A stretch of 15,378 bases of DNA from Clostridiales bacterium (GTDB lineage: Bacteria > Bacillota_A > Clostridia > Christensenellales > Christensenellaceae), in the NCBI GenBank assembly GCA_003149735.1, contig QANA01000014.1, positions 1-15,378 of the forward strand, in the 5' to 3' direction. Under the pieces are notes generated by a model. That model was not told the DNA's origin, ran no database searches, and saw only the letters and a program-made list of their open reading frames with translations. Every line of letters starts with the position of its first letter. Within the stretch, counting starts at the first letter, position 1. Positions 1 through 8,453 of this stretch are shown piece after piece. The position numbers and the translations under genes are program-made.

Positions 1-300
1 GCTGCCGAACAGGATAAGCATTATCTGTTCAACTTTATTTATGGTTCATTGGAAGAATATACCAATTCTGTAAACGATACTTCTTATTTATTGGAAAAAT
101 GCGTACAGGATAATGCTCCATTGCCAAAGCTCTATATTTCTTGTGGAACTGCAGACAGTCTATTGCCGGCAAATAAAGCATTTGTGGAAAAAGCCCGTTC
201 TTTAGGCTATCAGGTAAAATTCCATATTGAAAAGGAAATGGGACACGCTTGGCGGTTTTGGGATCTTGAAATTGAAAAATTACTTCGTTCTCTATTATAA
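1..300 (+). CDS. Esterase-family alpha/beta hydrolase, C-terminal part
   Basis: The frame is open from the first base of the window and ends with TAA at 298-300, so this is the last 99 or so codons of a longer gene whose start lies outside. The visible part fits the end of the tributyrin esterase / S-formylglutathione hydrolase-like group of serine hydrolases (Pfam Esterase family). It has a beta strand followed by SCGTAD, where the Asp is the likely acid of the triad. Near the end, GHAWRFWD supplies the likely catalytic His, and a short terminal helix follows. The nucleophile Ser would lie upstream and is not seen. No membrane segment is visible in this part. The gene converges on dnaJ and shares its terminator. 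The substrate cannot be inferred; family placement is fairly good, specificity unknown. Confidence 0.75.
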   Translation, partial: AAEQDKHYLFNFIYGSLEEYTNSVNDTSYLLEKCVQDNAPLPKLYISCGTADSLLPANKAFVEKARSLGYQVKFHIEKEMGHAWRFWDLEIEKLLRSLL

Positions 301-310
301 CTTGTATTTT

Positions 311-341
311 AAAAAGGAGATGCTTCTGCATCTCCTTTTTT
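311..341. terminator. Bidirectional rho-independent terminator between esterase gene and dnaJ
   Basis: A 13-bp perfect stem (AAAAAGGAGATGC, loop TTCT, GCATCTCCTTTTT) has an A-tract on one side and a T-tract on the other, so it works in both directions. It starts 10 bases after the esterase stop, and the dnaJ stop codon (340-342) touches its other arm. Confidence 0.9.
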
Positions 342-1428
342 ATTTTCTAAAAATTCCTTTATTGCGCTTTTCCGGTTTTTCCATACCTTCCAATTCAGCA
401 ATCAATTCTTTTTGTCTGTCCGTTAGTTTCCTTGGGATCTCCACGTTTACTTCCACAAAAAGATCTCCTTTGCGATCCTGCCTCAAATATTTGATACCCT
501 TTTCACGCAAGCGGAAAACCGTCCCTGTCTGTGTACCAGCCGGTATTTTATACTTTACTTCACCTTCCAAAGTAGGCACCTGTAATTCGCATCCCAAGGC
601 CGCCTGACCGAAGCTGATTGGCATTTCCAGATATAAATCCGCGCCCTCTCTTTTAAAGCGTTTATGTGGTTTAACCCGTACATAAATCAATAGCGATCCA
701 GCTTGTGCACCCTGATCTCCGGCATTCCCTTGCCCATAAAGCGTCAAAGTCTGTCCATCATTAATACCAGCGGGAATATTGATACTGATTGTGCGTTTCC
801 GATTTACTTTTCCTGTGCCTCCGCATACTTCGCAAGGATCATCTATAATTTCACCACTTCCTCCGCATTGCTGGCATGTAGTGATATTTAAAAAGCCTCC
901 CATTGAACGTCGAACTTGACCGCTACCGCCGCATGTAGGGCAGGTACGTTTCCCTGTACCTTTTTTTGCACCAGTTCCCTCACAAGCATCGCAGGACTCA
1001 TAGCGATTGATTGTAATATCTTTTTTTACGCCAAAAGCCGCTTCCTCAAATTCAATGCGGATTGAAGTTTCAATATCCGTTCCTCTTGCAGGCCCCCTCC
1101 TTCTCGAGGCCCCGCCCCCAAAAAAGCTCTCAAAAATATCTTCAAAGCCGCCAAAACCGCCTCCACCAAAACCACTATATCCGGCACCTGCACCACCGCT
1201 TCCATCAAAAGCGCTGGATCCAAACTGATCATATTGAGCTCTCTTCTGATCATCCGACAATACTTGATAGGCTTCATTGACTTCTTTGAATTTTTGTGCT
1301 GCGTTTTCGTCATCTCTGTTGAGATCTGGATGGTATTTTTTGGCAAGCTGACGATATGCCTTTTTAATCTCATCGGCAGATGCGCCCCGTTCGACGCCAA
1401 GCGTTTGATAGTAATCTTTATTTGCCAA
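340..1428 (-). CDS. dnaJ: Chaperone protein DnaJ
   Basis: This is a type I Hsp40 co-chaperone that stimulates the DnaK ATPase and delivers unfolded clients in the cytoplasm. The J domain covers residues 1-70, with the HPD motif at 33-35. A Gly/Phe-rich linker spans about 70-110. Four CxxCxGxG zinc-finger repeats use Cys 146/149, 163/166, 185/188 and 199/202, and the C-terminal client-binding domain follows to residue 362. The length is slightly under the usual 370-385. The start is a TTG: an AAGGTGG ribosome binding site sits 8 nt upstream, a TGA lies in frame just before it, and the nearby ATG is out of frame. It is the last gene of the hrcA operon and lies 90 nt after dnaK, with a strong hairpin in that gap. 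The TTG start may keep DnaJ below DnaK. Confidence 0.97.
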   Translation of the reverse strand: MANKDYYQTLGVERGASADEIKKAYRQLAKKYHPDLNRDDENAAQKFKEVNEAYQVLSDDQKRAQYDQFGSSAFDGSGGAGAGYSGFGGGGFGGFEDIFESFFGGGASRRRGPARGTDIETSIRIEFEEAAFGVKKDITINRYESCDACEGTGAKKGTGKRTCPTCGGSGQVRRSMGGFLNITTCQQCGGSGEIIDDPCEVCGGTGKVNRKRTISINIPAGINDGQTLTLYGQGNAGDQGAQAGSLLIYVRVKPHKRFKREGADLYLEMPISFGQAALGCELQVPTLEGEVKYKIPAGTQTGTVFRLREKGIKYLRQDRKGDLFVEVNVEIPRKLTDRQKELIAELEGMEKPEKRNKGIFRK

Positions 1429-1436
1429 TTTTCATT

Positions 1437-1443
1437 CCACCTT
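1437..1443 (-). promoter_or_regulatory. Ribosome binding site deciding the TTG start of dnaJ
   Basis: AAGGTGG on the minus strand ends 8 nt before the TTG at 1426-1428. No in-frame ATG is available because a TGA precedes the TTG in that frame, so this site fixes the start. Confidence 0.75.
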
Positions 1444-1456
1444 TATATTTTTTTGT

Positions 1457-1493
1457 CGCAGAAAAGAAGGCGGAACTCGCCTTCTTTTCTGCG
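1457..1493 (-). promoter_or_regulatory. Perfect 16-bp hairpin between dnaK and dnaJ
   Basis: Two perfectly complementary 16-nt arms (1457-1472 and 1478-1493) flank a 5-nt loop. In the direction of transcription the stem is followed by ACAAAAAAA, not a U-tract, so it is not a standard terminator for dnaK. It more likely acts as an mRNA processing or stabilising structure at the 3' end of dnaK, or as a partial attenuator of dnaJ. It lies just upstream of the dnaJ ribosome binding site without covering it. Confidence 0.75.
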
Positions 1494-1518
1494 AATGTTT
1501 TGAAATAAGTACGTTTAC

Positions 1519-3357
1519 TTATTTCTTATCATCCTCATCTACAACTTCGTAATCTGCATCTACCACATTATCTTTGGGGTTAGAAGATTGCTGCTGAGCG
1601 CCCTCTGCTGTGGAAGCAGATTCGGCCGTCGTGCTGTAAGCCTTGCCAAATACCTCATAGGATACGCTGGTCAAAGCTTCAGTCGCCGCTTTGATTGCAG
1701 CGGAATCAGTACCTTCCAAAGCTTTTTTAACATCAGCAACCTTTTCTTCAAGGGACTTCTTATCCGCCTCGCTGATCTTGTCGCCCAGATCTTTTACCGT
1801 CTTTTCAGTCTGGTATACGAGGGAATCAGCATTATTGCGAATCTCAATCTCCTCTTTGCGCTTCTTATCTTCTTCAGCAAACTGTTCTGCTTCTTTTACG
1901 GCTTTATCAATATCTTCATCAGAAAGATTAGTGGAAGCTGTAATTGTAATATTCTGTTCGTTTCCTGTACCAAGATCCTTTGCAGAAACATGTACAATAC
2001 CGTTTGCGTCAATATCGAAGGTGACCTCGATCTGCGGAACACCTCTGGGTGCCGGAGGAATTCCAGTCAGATTAAAGCGTCCCAACGTCTTATTATACTG
2101 AGCCATTTCTCTTTCACCCTGAAGGACATGGATTTCAACGCTGGTCTGTCCATCGGCAGCTGTAGAGAATACCTGGCTCTTCTTAGTCGGGATCGTCGTA
2201 TTACGCTCAATCAGTTTCGTGCATACACCACCCAGTGTTTCAATTCCCAGAGACAAAGGTGTAACATCCAGAAGAAGGACATCTTTTACTTCACCGCTCA
2301 AAACACCGCCCTGAATTGCAGCACCAATTGCAACGCATTCATCCGGATTGATTCCCTTATAAGGATCATGACCCGTCAATTCTTTCACTTTATCCTGCAC
2401 TGCCGGAATACGCGTAGATCCGCCTACCAGCACAACCTTATCCAAATCAGAAGCTTTCAGGCCCGCATCCCGCAAAGCATTCTGCACGGGGATTTCCGTT
2501 GCTTTTACCAAATCTTCTGTCAGCTTATTAAATTGCGCTCTGGAAAGTGTTAAATCCAAATGCTTGGGGCCACTTGCATCCATCGTAATAAAAGGAAGGT
2601 TGATATTGCTCTGCATGACACCAGAAAGGTCTATCTTGGCTTTTTCAGCAGCTTCCTTCAATCTCTGCATAGCCGCATTATCTTTGGAAAGATCAATTCC
2701 CTGTTCCTTTTTGAATTCTTCTACCATCCAATTGACAATACGTTCATCAAAATCGTCACCGCCCAAGCGGGTATTGCCATTGGTTGCCAGCACTTCGATT
2801 ACATCATCTGCAATTTCCAAAATGGATACGTCGAAAGTACCACCGCCCAAGTCATATACCAGAATCTTTTGGCTAATATCTTTATCCAAACCATAAGCCA
2901 ATGCTGCCGCAGTAGGCTCATTGATGATTCTCAAAACTTCCAAACCTGCAATTTTACCAGCATCTTTCGTTGCCTGGCGCTGTGCGTCGTTAAAATACGC
3001 AGGAACGGTAATAACTGCTTGACTAACCGTTTCACCCAAGTAACTCTCGGCATCCGCTTTCAGTTTTGCCAGAATCATTGCGGAAATTTCCTGTGGCGAA
3101 TAAGATTTATCACCAATCTGTACTTTTCTGTTGGTACCCATATCTCTTTTAATAGAAGAAATGGTATTTTCATGGTTAGTTACCGCCTGGCGCTTTGCAA
3201 TCTGCCCTACCAGACGCTCTCCGGTTTTTGTAAAAGCAACAACAGAAGAAGTTGTTCTTGCACCTTCTGCATTCGGGATTACGACGGGCTCTCCGCCTTC
3301 CATCACTGCAACGCAGCTATTTGTCGTACCCAAGTCGATACCAATGATTCTACTCAT
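1519..3357 (-). CDS. dnaK: Chaperone protein DnaK (Hsp70)
   Basis: ATP-dependent cytoplasmic chaperone that works with DnaJ and GrpE. The N-terminal nucleotide-binding domain has the phosphate-1 motif [11 protein letters not shown] (5-15), [11 protein letters not shown] (146-156) and phosphate-2 YDLGGGTFD (168-176). The linker motif [11 protein letters not shown] is at about 364-374. The substrate-binding beta domain follows, then the helical lid from about 500 and an acidic tail with [10 protein letters not shown]. At 612 residues it has normal length. The segment around residues 67-80 lacks the insertion of about 24 residues found in Gram-negative DnaKs, pointing to Bacillota. Residue 37 is Ser (RTTSS) where Hsp70s usually have Pro. 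AAGGAGG sits just before the ATG. It is the third gene of the CIRCE-controlled operon, 45 nt after grpE. Confidence 0.98.
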   Translation of the reverse strand: MSRIIGIDLGTTNSCVAVMEGGEPVVIPNAEGARTTSSVVAFTKTGERLVGQIAKRQAVTNHENTISSIKRDMGTNRKVQIGDKSYSPQEISAMILAKLKADAESYLGETVSQAVITVPAYFNDAQRQATKDAGKIAGLEVLRIINEPTAAALAYGLDKDISQKILVYDLGGGTFDVSILEIADDVIEVLATNGNTRLGGDDFDERIVNWMVEEFKKEQGIDLSKDNAAMQRLKEAAEKAKIDLSGVMQSNINLPFITMDASGPKHLDLTLSRAQFNKLTEDLVKATEIPVQNALRDAGLKASDLDKVVLVGGSTRIPAVQDKVKELTGHDPYKGINPDECVAIGAAIQGGVLSGEVKDVLLLDVTPLSLGIETLGGVCTKLIERNTTIPTKKSQVFSTAADGQTSVEIHVLQGEREMAQYNKTLGRFNLTGIPPAPRGVPQIEVTFDIDANGIVHVSAKDLGTGNEQNITITASTNLSDEDIDKAVKEAEQFAEEDKKRKEEIEIRNNADSLVYQTEKTVKDLGDKISEADKKSLEEKVADVKKALEGTDSAAIKAATEALTSVSYEVFGKAYSTTAESASTAEGAQQQSSNPKDNVVDADYEVVDEDDKK

Positions 3358-3402
3358 ATTATCCTCCTTAACATATAAGAAACAAATTTTTATGTTCTAA
3401 TT

Positions 3403-3951
3403 TTATTTTACAACCATAACTAAACTATGGCGCAATACCTGATCTTTTGTGCGATATCCTTTTTGCAAAACAGTTTTGATAGTTCCGCTCTGTTCTTCCC
3501 CTTCGGGCTCCACCTGCATAACTGCATTATGTAAATTGGGATCGAATTGTTCACCCTCAGCCGGAATTTCTTCAACGCCCATTTCAGAAAACAAAGTAAT
3601 CAACTGCTTATATACTTTTTCAATTCCCTCTTTCAATGGAGAATCTTCTGTCGCCGCCGTAAGCGCCCGCTCCAGATTATCTAACACTGGCAGAAAGCCG
3701 GCTGCAGTATCCAATTTTGCATCTATACGTGCTTTCGAAACCGCGCTTTCATTTCTGCGTTTGAAATTTTCAAAACTAGCACGTTCCCGAAGCAACGCAT
3801 CCAAATATTCATCTCGCTGCGCTTCAGCCTGGGACAGCAGCTTCTGTACATCAATTTCTTCAGTTTCTGTCTCTTTTTCTGCTTCTGCTGCCTGCTCGAT
3901 TTCTTCTTCAGCTGTTTGCTGCAGCTCTTTTTTCTCTTTATTCTTCGCCAT
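3403..3951 (-). CDS. grpE: Nucleotide exchange factor GrpE
   Basis: GrpE dimers release ADP from DnaK and reset the chaperone cycle. The protein has 182 residues, a usual length. The first 45 or so are acidic and low in complexity, followed by a long coiled-coil helix. Family motifs are seen in PVLDNLERAL at about 88-97 and in the C-terminal beta domain, which ends with the GYRTKDQVLRHSLVMVVK-type sequence. The start ATG is preceded by AGGAG with proper spacing. It lies 17 nt downstream of hrcA and 45 nt upstream of dnaK, so it is clearly cotranscribed with both. Confidence 0.96.
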   Translation of the reverse strand: MAKNKEKKELQQTAEEEIEQAAEAEKETETEEIDVQKLLSQAEAQRDEYLDALLRERASFENFKRRNESAVSKARIDAKLDTAAGFLPVLDNLERALTAATEDSPLKEGIEKVYKQLITLFSEMGVEEIPAEGEQFDPNLHNAVMQVEPEGEEQSGTIKTVLQKGYRTKDQVLRHSLVMVVK

Positions 3952-3968
3952 CTCTACTCCTATATTCT

Positions 3969-5030
3969 TTACTCTTTCTTACTATGATTACTCTGTTCCA
4001 AATTCAGGTTATGCATAAATATTTCATTCATACTGGCGCTCATATAATGTAGCACTGAAAGAATTCTCGCATAATCCATCCTTGTAGGGCCAATCACTCC
4101 AAAAGTTCCTATTTTTTCATTACTGACCCGATAGGTTGCCGTAATCACACTCATATTTTCCAATTCGGGTATCGTATTTTCTTTTCCGATACGAATTGTG
4201 AATTCCATATCATTATTTCCAGCTAAAATATTATATAAAGTATCCTTTGTTTCCAACAAAGTTAAAAATCGCTTTGCTTTATCAATATCCTGATATTCCG
4301 GATGATTAAAAATATTTTTCGCACCACCCAATACAATTTCCTTACTGGCCTGTGCCTGCAGGTTACCTACCACTGCACATAACAATTGCTCCGCAAAGGC
4401 TCTATGTTCTTCCAAATCCCCTGCCGCAAAATAATGTACCTGCTGCAAAGCATCTTCCAAACACTTATCAGCTACCAAACTGGTTAGCCAATTAGAGATG
4501 TTTTCAAGATAAGAATCTTCCATTCCCAAAGGAAGATTTATCAAAACATCTTTTACCATTCCAGTATCAAATACCAAGACTACCAAGGCCTTACTGGAAG
4601 TGATCTTTACAATCTGAATCCGCTTAATTTCCGTTTTTTCCAATTGCGGAACCAATACCAGCGAAGTCAAATTTGTCATTTCTGATAAGACCTGAGCCGT
4701 TGCCTCTATTACATTATCAACCTGACTGATTTTTGTATTCAGATATTGCTGAACAAAACCAATCTCTTCTTTATTCAGGGCGGACACTTTCATTAAAGTA
4801 TCTACGTATAATCTGTAAGCTTTATCAGAAGGTTTTCTACCTGCAGAAGTATGCGGTTGCTCCAGATATCCTTCTTCTTCCAGATCTGCCATTTCATTTC
4901 TAATTGTAGCCGGGCTAATATTCATATCAGCCCTCTTGGCGAGCGTCCTGGAGCCAACAGGAGTGCCCGTCATGATATAATCATCTACAATTGCTTTCAA
5001 AATCATCAATTTACGTTTTGATATGCTCAT
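3969..5030 (-). CDS. hrcA: Heat-inducible transcription repressor HrcA
   Basis: HrcA binds the CIRCE operator and represses class I heat-shock genes; the GroE chaperonin is known to keep it active. Residues 1-75 form the winged helix, with ISPATIRNEMADLEEEGYL recognisable as the recognition region and the HTSAGRKPSDKAYRLYVD stretch following. The rest is the GAF-like inserted and dimerisation domains, and the total length of 353 is normal. The start ATG has GAGGAG 8 nt upstream. It is the first gene of the operon, and a perfect CIRCE lies between promoter and start codon, so it should repress itself together with grpE, dnaK and dnaJ. No groESL is present in this window. Confidence 0.97.
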   Translation of the reverse strand: MSISKRKLMILKAIVDDYIMTGTPVGSRTLAKRADMNISPATIRNEMADLEEEGYLEQPHTSAGRKPSDKAYRLYVDTLMKVSALNKEEIGFVQQYLNTKISQVDNVIEATAQVLSEMTNLTSLVLVPQLEKTEIKRIQIVKITSSKALVVLVFDTGMVKDVLINLPLGMEDSYLENISNWLTSLVADKCLEDALQQVHYFAAGDLEEHRAFAEQLLCAVVGNLQAQASKEIVLGGAKNIFNHPEYQDIDKAKRFLTLLETKDTLYNILAGNNDMEFTIRIGKENTIPELENMSVITATYRVSNEKIGTFGVIGPTRMDYARILSVLHYMSASMNEIFMHNLNLEQSNHSKKE

Positions 5031-5054
5031 GCCATAACTCCTCTCCCGGAATTA

Positions 5055-5081
5055 TTAGCACTCGATAATTACGAGTGCTAA
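5055..5081. promoter_or_regulatory. CIRCE operator of the hrcA operon
   Basis: TTAGCACTC, 9-nt spacer, GAGTGCTAA: both arms match the CIRCE consensus with no mismatch. It lies 24 nt upstream of the hrcA start, within the transcribed leader or overlapping the transcription start, where HrcA binding blocks the promoter. Confidence 0.97.
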
Positions 5082-5086
5082 TTTAT

Positions 5087-5121
5087 ATTATAAAAATATC
5101 ACTCTTTCTCATATTAGTCAA
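5087..5121 (-). promoter_or_regulatory. Probable promoter of the hrcA operon
   Basis: On the minus strand TTGACT (5116-5121) is a good -35. A perfect TATAAT lies at 5087-5092, but the spacing is 23 nt; at the normal 17 nt the hexamer would be TATTTT (5093-5098). Either the second pair is used or the -10 acts with a poorer -35. Both put the transcription start at or just before CIRCE. Confidence 0.65.
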
Positions 5122-5127
5122 TAGCAG

Positions 5128-5141
5128 AATTGTGTACAATT
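5128..5141. repeat. Short palindrome just upstream of the hrcA promoter
   Basis: AATTGT-GT-ACAATT has perfect 6-bp arms with a 2-base centre. It ends 6 bp before the -35 hexamer of the hrcA promoter, a position where a second regulator could bind. It does not match CIRCE or the CtsR direct repeat. Confidence 0.4.
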
Positions 5142-5200
5142 GATTAACGATCCAATTATTTCTTCAAATAATATTCTTTACAATCTATCGATAATCAATT
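5138..5200. repeat. Nested inverted repeats in the tkt-hrcA intergenic region
   Basis: The outer arms 5138-5151 and 5187-5200 pair at 13 of 14 positions. Inside them is a perfect 7-bp hairpin, ATTATTT-CTTC-AAATAAT (5155-5172). The region is AT-rich and non-coding. The gap between the tkt stop and the hrcA start (5031-5264) also holds CIRCE, the promoter and the tkt terminator. I see no small gene here. Confidence 0.45.
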
Positions 5201-5217
5201 CCCTTACTGATTTTTCT

Positions 5218-5250
5218 AAAAAAAGCGCATGGAAAAATCCATGCGCTTTT
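5218..5250 (-). terminator. Rho-independent terminator of tkt
   Basis: A perfect 13-bp stem (AAAAGCGCATGGA / TCCATGCGCTTTT) with a 4-nt loop lies 14 nt after the tkt stop. On the minus strand it runs into seven T's. It separates tkt from the hrcA operon. Confidence 0.92.
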
Positions 5251-5264
5251 CTTATTTTATAAAT

Positions 5265-7247
5265 TTATTTATTGAGCAGATTTTTTGCTTTTGAAACCAG
5301 ATTCTCTGTCGTGAATCCAAACTCCTTAAACAAAATATCAGCAGGTGCAGAAGCACCAAAATGATCAATGCAAAGTGTGTCGCCATCCAAGCCGACGTAC
5401 TTCTGCCAGCCGAAGCTGCAGCCTGCTTCTACAGCAATACGTTTACGCACCGCAGCAGGCAATACACTTTCTTTATATTCTGCACACTGTGCATCAAATA
5501 CTTCCTGGCAGGGCATGGAAACAACGCGTACTGCAATACCTTCTGCAGAAAGCTGATCGTAAGCTTTTACACACAGTTCCACTTCAGATCCAGTACCAAT
5601 CAGGATCAACTCAGGCGTGCCTTCGCAATCCTTCAGCACATAGCCACCTTTCAGAGCTGCCTTACCAGTTTCTTCATACAGCGGCAACTTTTGGCGGGAA
5701 AGAGCCATCACTACCGGGCCTTCTGCTTTGGTCAAAGCGAACTCATAGGCAGCTGCCGTTTCCTTGGAATCTGCCGGACGCCACATGTAAGTATCCGGAA
5801 TAGAACGAATGCCAGCCAACTGTTCAATCGGCTCATGCGTAGGACCATCTTCTCCAACGCCAATGCTATCATGCGTCATAACATAGATCACCGGTAATTT
5901 CATCAATGCAGAAAGACGAATGCCATGCTTCAGATAGTCGCTGAATACGAAGAATGTGGCCACATAGGGCAAAATTCCACCATGCAAATACATACCATTT
6001 GCAATACCAGCCATAGCAAATTCTCTAATTCCGAAATGAATATTGGAACCTGCATAATTATCTGCAGAGAAGAATTCTCTCTTGTCCATAGTAGACTTGT
6101 TGGAAGGAGCCAGGTCTGCAGAACCACCCATCAGGTTGGGCAGCTTTTCAGCCAGTTTGTTCAGCACTTTTCCAGAAGATTCTCTGGTCGCCATTGCGCC
6201 GCCAAACTGATAGAACTCTTCATCAAACATGCATTCGCAGGGCTTTTTCTTGTAATTTTCATACAACTTAGCCAATTCAGGATATGCTTCTGCATATTTT
6301 TTAAACATTTCGTTCCATTCCGCTTCCTTCTTGGCATTTGCATCAGCCTGTTCCTTGGCAGCGGCATATACTTCTTCAGGAACATAGAAAGATTTCTCTG
6401 TATCCACACCCAAAGTTTCTTTCAAAATTTTGAGGTTTGCCTCACCAATAGGAGAACCGTGGCAGCCTGCAGTGCCGGCAACAGGAGCACAACCATAGCC
6501 AATCGTTGTTCTGCAAATGATGATAGAAGGCTTATCTGTTACAGCTTTTGCAGCTTCAATCGCTGCATCAATTGCGTCAACATCAGTGTCAGCATTATCT
6601 ACATGCTGTACATGCCAACCATACGCTTCATAACGTTTGCCAACATCTTCTGTAAAAGCGGTATCTGTATCGCCTTCAATGGTAATATTGTTCTTATCAT
6701 ACAGCAGAATCAGCTTGCCCAATTTCAGTGTACCTGCCAATGAGCTTGCTTCGCCGGAGATGCCTTCCATCAAGCAGCCATCACCAGTCATTACATAAGT
6801 ATAGTGATCTACAATAGGGAAGCCGGGCTTGTTGAAAATAGCAGCCAAATGAGCTTCTGCCATTGCCATACCGACCGCATTGGCAACGCCCATACCCAAG
6901 GGTCCTGTGCTTGTTTCAACACCAGGAGTCACATCATATTCAGGATGCCCGGGTGTCTTGGATTCCCACTGACGGAAATTCTTAATGTCATCCATGGAAA
7001 CACCCATACCATAAAGATGCATCATGGTATAGAGTAACATGGAGCCATGTCCTGCCGAGAGAACGAAACGGTCTCTATTGTCCCAAGCCAGATCACCGGG
7101 GTTCATTTTATAGTGTCTGGAAAACAACGTATGAGCAATAGGAGCCGCACCCATGGTAATGCCAGGATGGCCAGAATTGCTTTTGTTAATTGCCTCAGCG
7201 CTCAGTACACGGATCGTATTGATGCTGAGGTTATCAGTTGATTTCAT
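5265..7247 (-). CDS. tkt: Transketolase
   Basis: Thiamine-diphosphate enzyme of the non-oxidative pentose phosphate pathway, transferring two-carbon ketol units between sugar phosphates. The full-length form has 660 residues. His27 (SGHPG) and His67 (SAGHGS) are in the N-terminal domain. The ThDP/Mg motif runs from GDG (155-157) to NN (186-187), and GCHGSP carries His263. In the pyrimidine-binding domain, HFGIREF holds the catalytic Glu409, followed by THDSIG (His459) and EDGPTHEP (His471). The C-terminal domain is complete. AGGAGG sits 8 nt before the ATG. It has its own promoter and terminator, so it is a single-gene unit between hemW and hrcA. An inverted repeat at its promoter suggests regulation. 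Confidence 0.97.
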   Translation of the reverse strand: MKSTDNLSINTIRVLSAEAINKSNSGHPGITMGAAPIAHTLFSRHYKMNPGDLAWDNRDRFVLSAGHGSMLLYTMMHLYGMGVSMDDIKNFRQWESKTPGHPEYDVTPGVETSTGPLGMGVANAVGMAMAEAHLAAIFNKPGFPIVDHYTYVMTGDGCLMEGISGEASSLAGTLKLGKLILLYDKNNITIEGDTDTAFTEDVGKRYEAYGWHVQHVDNADTDVDAIDAAIEAAKAVTDKPSIIICRTTIGYGCAPVAGTAGCHGSPIGEANLKILKETLGVDTEKSFYVPEEVYAAAKEQADANAKKEAEWNEMFKKYAEAYPELAKLYENYKKKPCECMFDEEFYQFGGAMATRESSGKVLNKLAEKLPNLMGGSADLAPSNKSTMDKREFFSADNYAGSNIHFGIREFAMAGIANGMYLHGGILPYVATFFVFSDYLKHGIRLSALMKLPVIYVMTHDSIGVGEDGPTHEPIEQLAGIRSIPDTYMWRPADSKETAAAYEFALTKAEGPVVMALSRQKLPLYEETGKAALKGGYVLKDCEGTPELILIGTGSEVELCVKAYDQLSAEGIAVRVVSMPCQEVFDAQCAEYKESVLPAAVRKRIAVEAGCSFGWQKYVGLDGDTLCIDHFGASAPADILFKEFGFTTENLVSKAKNLLNK

Positions 7248-7279
7248 AAAAAATCCTCCTTGATTTTTCTATATTATTT

Positions 7280-7308
7280 ATTATACCCTGCTCAAAAGAT
7301 GATAGCAA
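7280..7308 (-). promoter_or_regulatory. Probable promoter of tkt
   Basis: On the minus strand TTGCTA (7303-7308), a 17-nt spacer and a perfect TATAAT (7280-7285) lie 32 nt before the tkt start codon. The -10 and the spacing are ideal; the -35 matches 4 of 6 consensus bases. Confidence 0.75.
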
Positions 7309-7320
7309 TGCTTTTGGGCA
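7289..7320. repeat. Inverted repeat straddling the tkt -35 box
   Basis: Arms TGCTCAAAAG (7289-7298) and CTTTTGGGCA (7311-7320) pair over 10 bp with one G-T, separated by 12 nt. One arm lies in the promoter spacer and the other just upstream of the -35, a typical operator position. No T-tract follows on the minus strand, so it is unlikely to be the hemW terminator. Confidence 0.5.
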
Positions 7321-7358
7321 AAGTTCCCCTTTAAAAATTTTCATATACCTTGCTTTTT

Positions 7359-8453
7359 TCAGATGCACTTTAACAATTCCAAGACTATCGTATTATGGAT
7401 ATCCATACCACGTTCAGTCAAAACCAAAGCATTTTCCACACGCTTTGCCAATGCATGTTGTTCCAACATCTGCAGAAAATTCTGCATTGTTTTTGTCTGA
7501 GGTAGATCTGCCAAGGGAATTCCTTCACAAAGGCGAGTTTTCAGCATAATAGTTTCCAACTGCTTATCCGCCTTTTCGCACTGGACTTCCGCTGTTTGTC
7601 CGGCATAGATTTTATGAATATATCCGGAAATGCTGGCAGTATTGCCATATCGGTATCCTTGATAATAGGAATGTGCCGCAACTCCAAGGCCAATATATTC
7701 CTGTTCTCGCCAATATTTCAAATTATGTTTACAGCAATAACCTTCTTTTGCAAAATTAGATATTTCATAACGCATAAAGCCAGCTTCTTCAAACACTTGC
7801 TTCATACCGTAAAACATCTCACGATCCTGCATTTCATCCGGTTGTTCGGCTCCGTATAACGGCGTACCCCTTTCTAACCGTAGTGCATAAGCGGAAATAT
7901 GCATCAACGGAAGTTGTACAATTGCCTGAGCACTCTTTATTGCCTGTTGGGCACATTCTCCCGGTAGCGAATACATTAAGTCTGCACTGATATTAGAAAA
8001 TCCTGCTTTTACAGCATTTTCCAGAGCGTTCTGAAAATCAGCATAAATATGTGTTCTCCCAATACGTTTGAGCAAATCTGGTTGGACTGTTTGCAAACCA
8101 ATACTCAATCGGTTAATTCCTGCCGCCCAAAATTCCTCTGCTTTTTCCCTGCTTAACGAATTCGGATTTGCTTCAATACTAATTTCTGCATCCTTACAAA
8201 TCTCAATTTCTTTTTGTAAAGCTGTCATTAAATTAAAAATATCTCCGCTTCGCAGACAGGAAGGCGTCCCTCCTCCGATATAAACCGTATCCGCCACACA
8301 ACCATGATAATACCGTGCTTCTTTAACCAATGCCTGCAAATATTCGGGAATTGTATGCATCTGATCAGTATATGAAGTAAAATCGCAGTAGCCACACTTG
8401 CTCTCACAATAAGGAATATGGATATACAGCCCAAACTTTTCTTTCATATTCAT
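7359..8453 (-). CDS. hemW: Radical SAM heme chaperone HemW
   Basis: A radical SAM protein often misannotated as oxygen-independent coproporphyrinogen III oxidase (HemN). Near the N-terminus, YCESKCGYCDF gives the CxxxCxxC cluster motif (Cys 16, 20, 23 from this start). It is followed by Phe rather than the fourth Cys of true HemN. GGGTPS and the later HNLKYW motif are both typical of HemW, a protein known in other bacteria to bind and transfer heme. The length of 364 is normal. The start ATG overlaps the lepA stop as TGATG, with no clear ribosome binding site, which suggests translational coupling; an ATG two codons later or a TTG one codon earlier are alternatives. No heme biosynthesis genes are nearby. 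Confidence 0.93.
   Translation of the reverse strand: MNMKEKFGLYIHIPYCESKCGYCDFTSYTDQMHTIPEYLQALVKEARYYHGCVADTVYIGGGTPSCLRSGDIFNLMTALQKEIEICKDAEISIEANPNSLSREKAEEFWAAGINRLSIGLQTVQPDLLKRIGRTHIYADFQNALENAVKAGFSNISADLMYSLPGECAQQAIKSAQAIVQLPLMHISAYALRLERGTPLYGAEQPDEMQDREMFYGMKQVFEEAGFMRYEISNFAKEGYCCKHNLKYWREQEYIGLGVAAHSYYQGYRYGNTASISGYIHKIYAGQTAEVQCEKADKQLETIMLKTRLCEGIPLADLPQTKTMQNFLQMLEQHALAKRVENALVLTERGMDIHNTIVLELLKCI

Noticed and set aside
35..331. Minus-strand 98-codon frame opposite the esterase
   Set aside because: The plus-strand frame carries esterase motifs and is open to the window edge, and the minus frame overlaps the terminator.
1457..1493. Rho-independent terminator between dnaK and dnaJ
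   Set aside because: The stem is perfect, but no U-tract follows in the dnaK-dnaJ direction, and on the plus strand the T-run is weak with no gene to terminate. I kept it as a regulatory hairpin.
1588..3378. Long plus-strand open frames opposite dnaK (321 and 272 codons)
   Set aside because: They are mirror frames of a strongly conserved gene, with Cys/Phe/Ile-rich compositions, no ribosome binding sites and no recognisable domains.
5345..7241. Several plus-strand open frames opposite tkt
   Set aside because: They mirror an intact transketolase; their sequences show no family motif and they lack start signals.
7359..8453. Coproporphyrinogen III dehydrogenase (HemN)
   Set aside because: The cluster motif lacks the fourth Cys of HemN and the HNLKYW motif is that of HemW.
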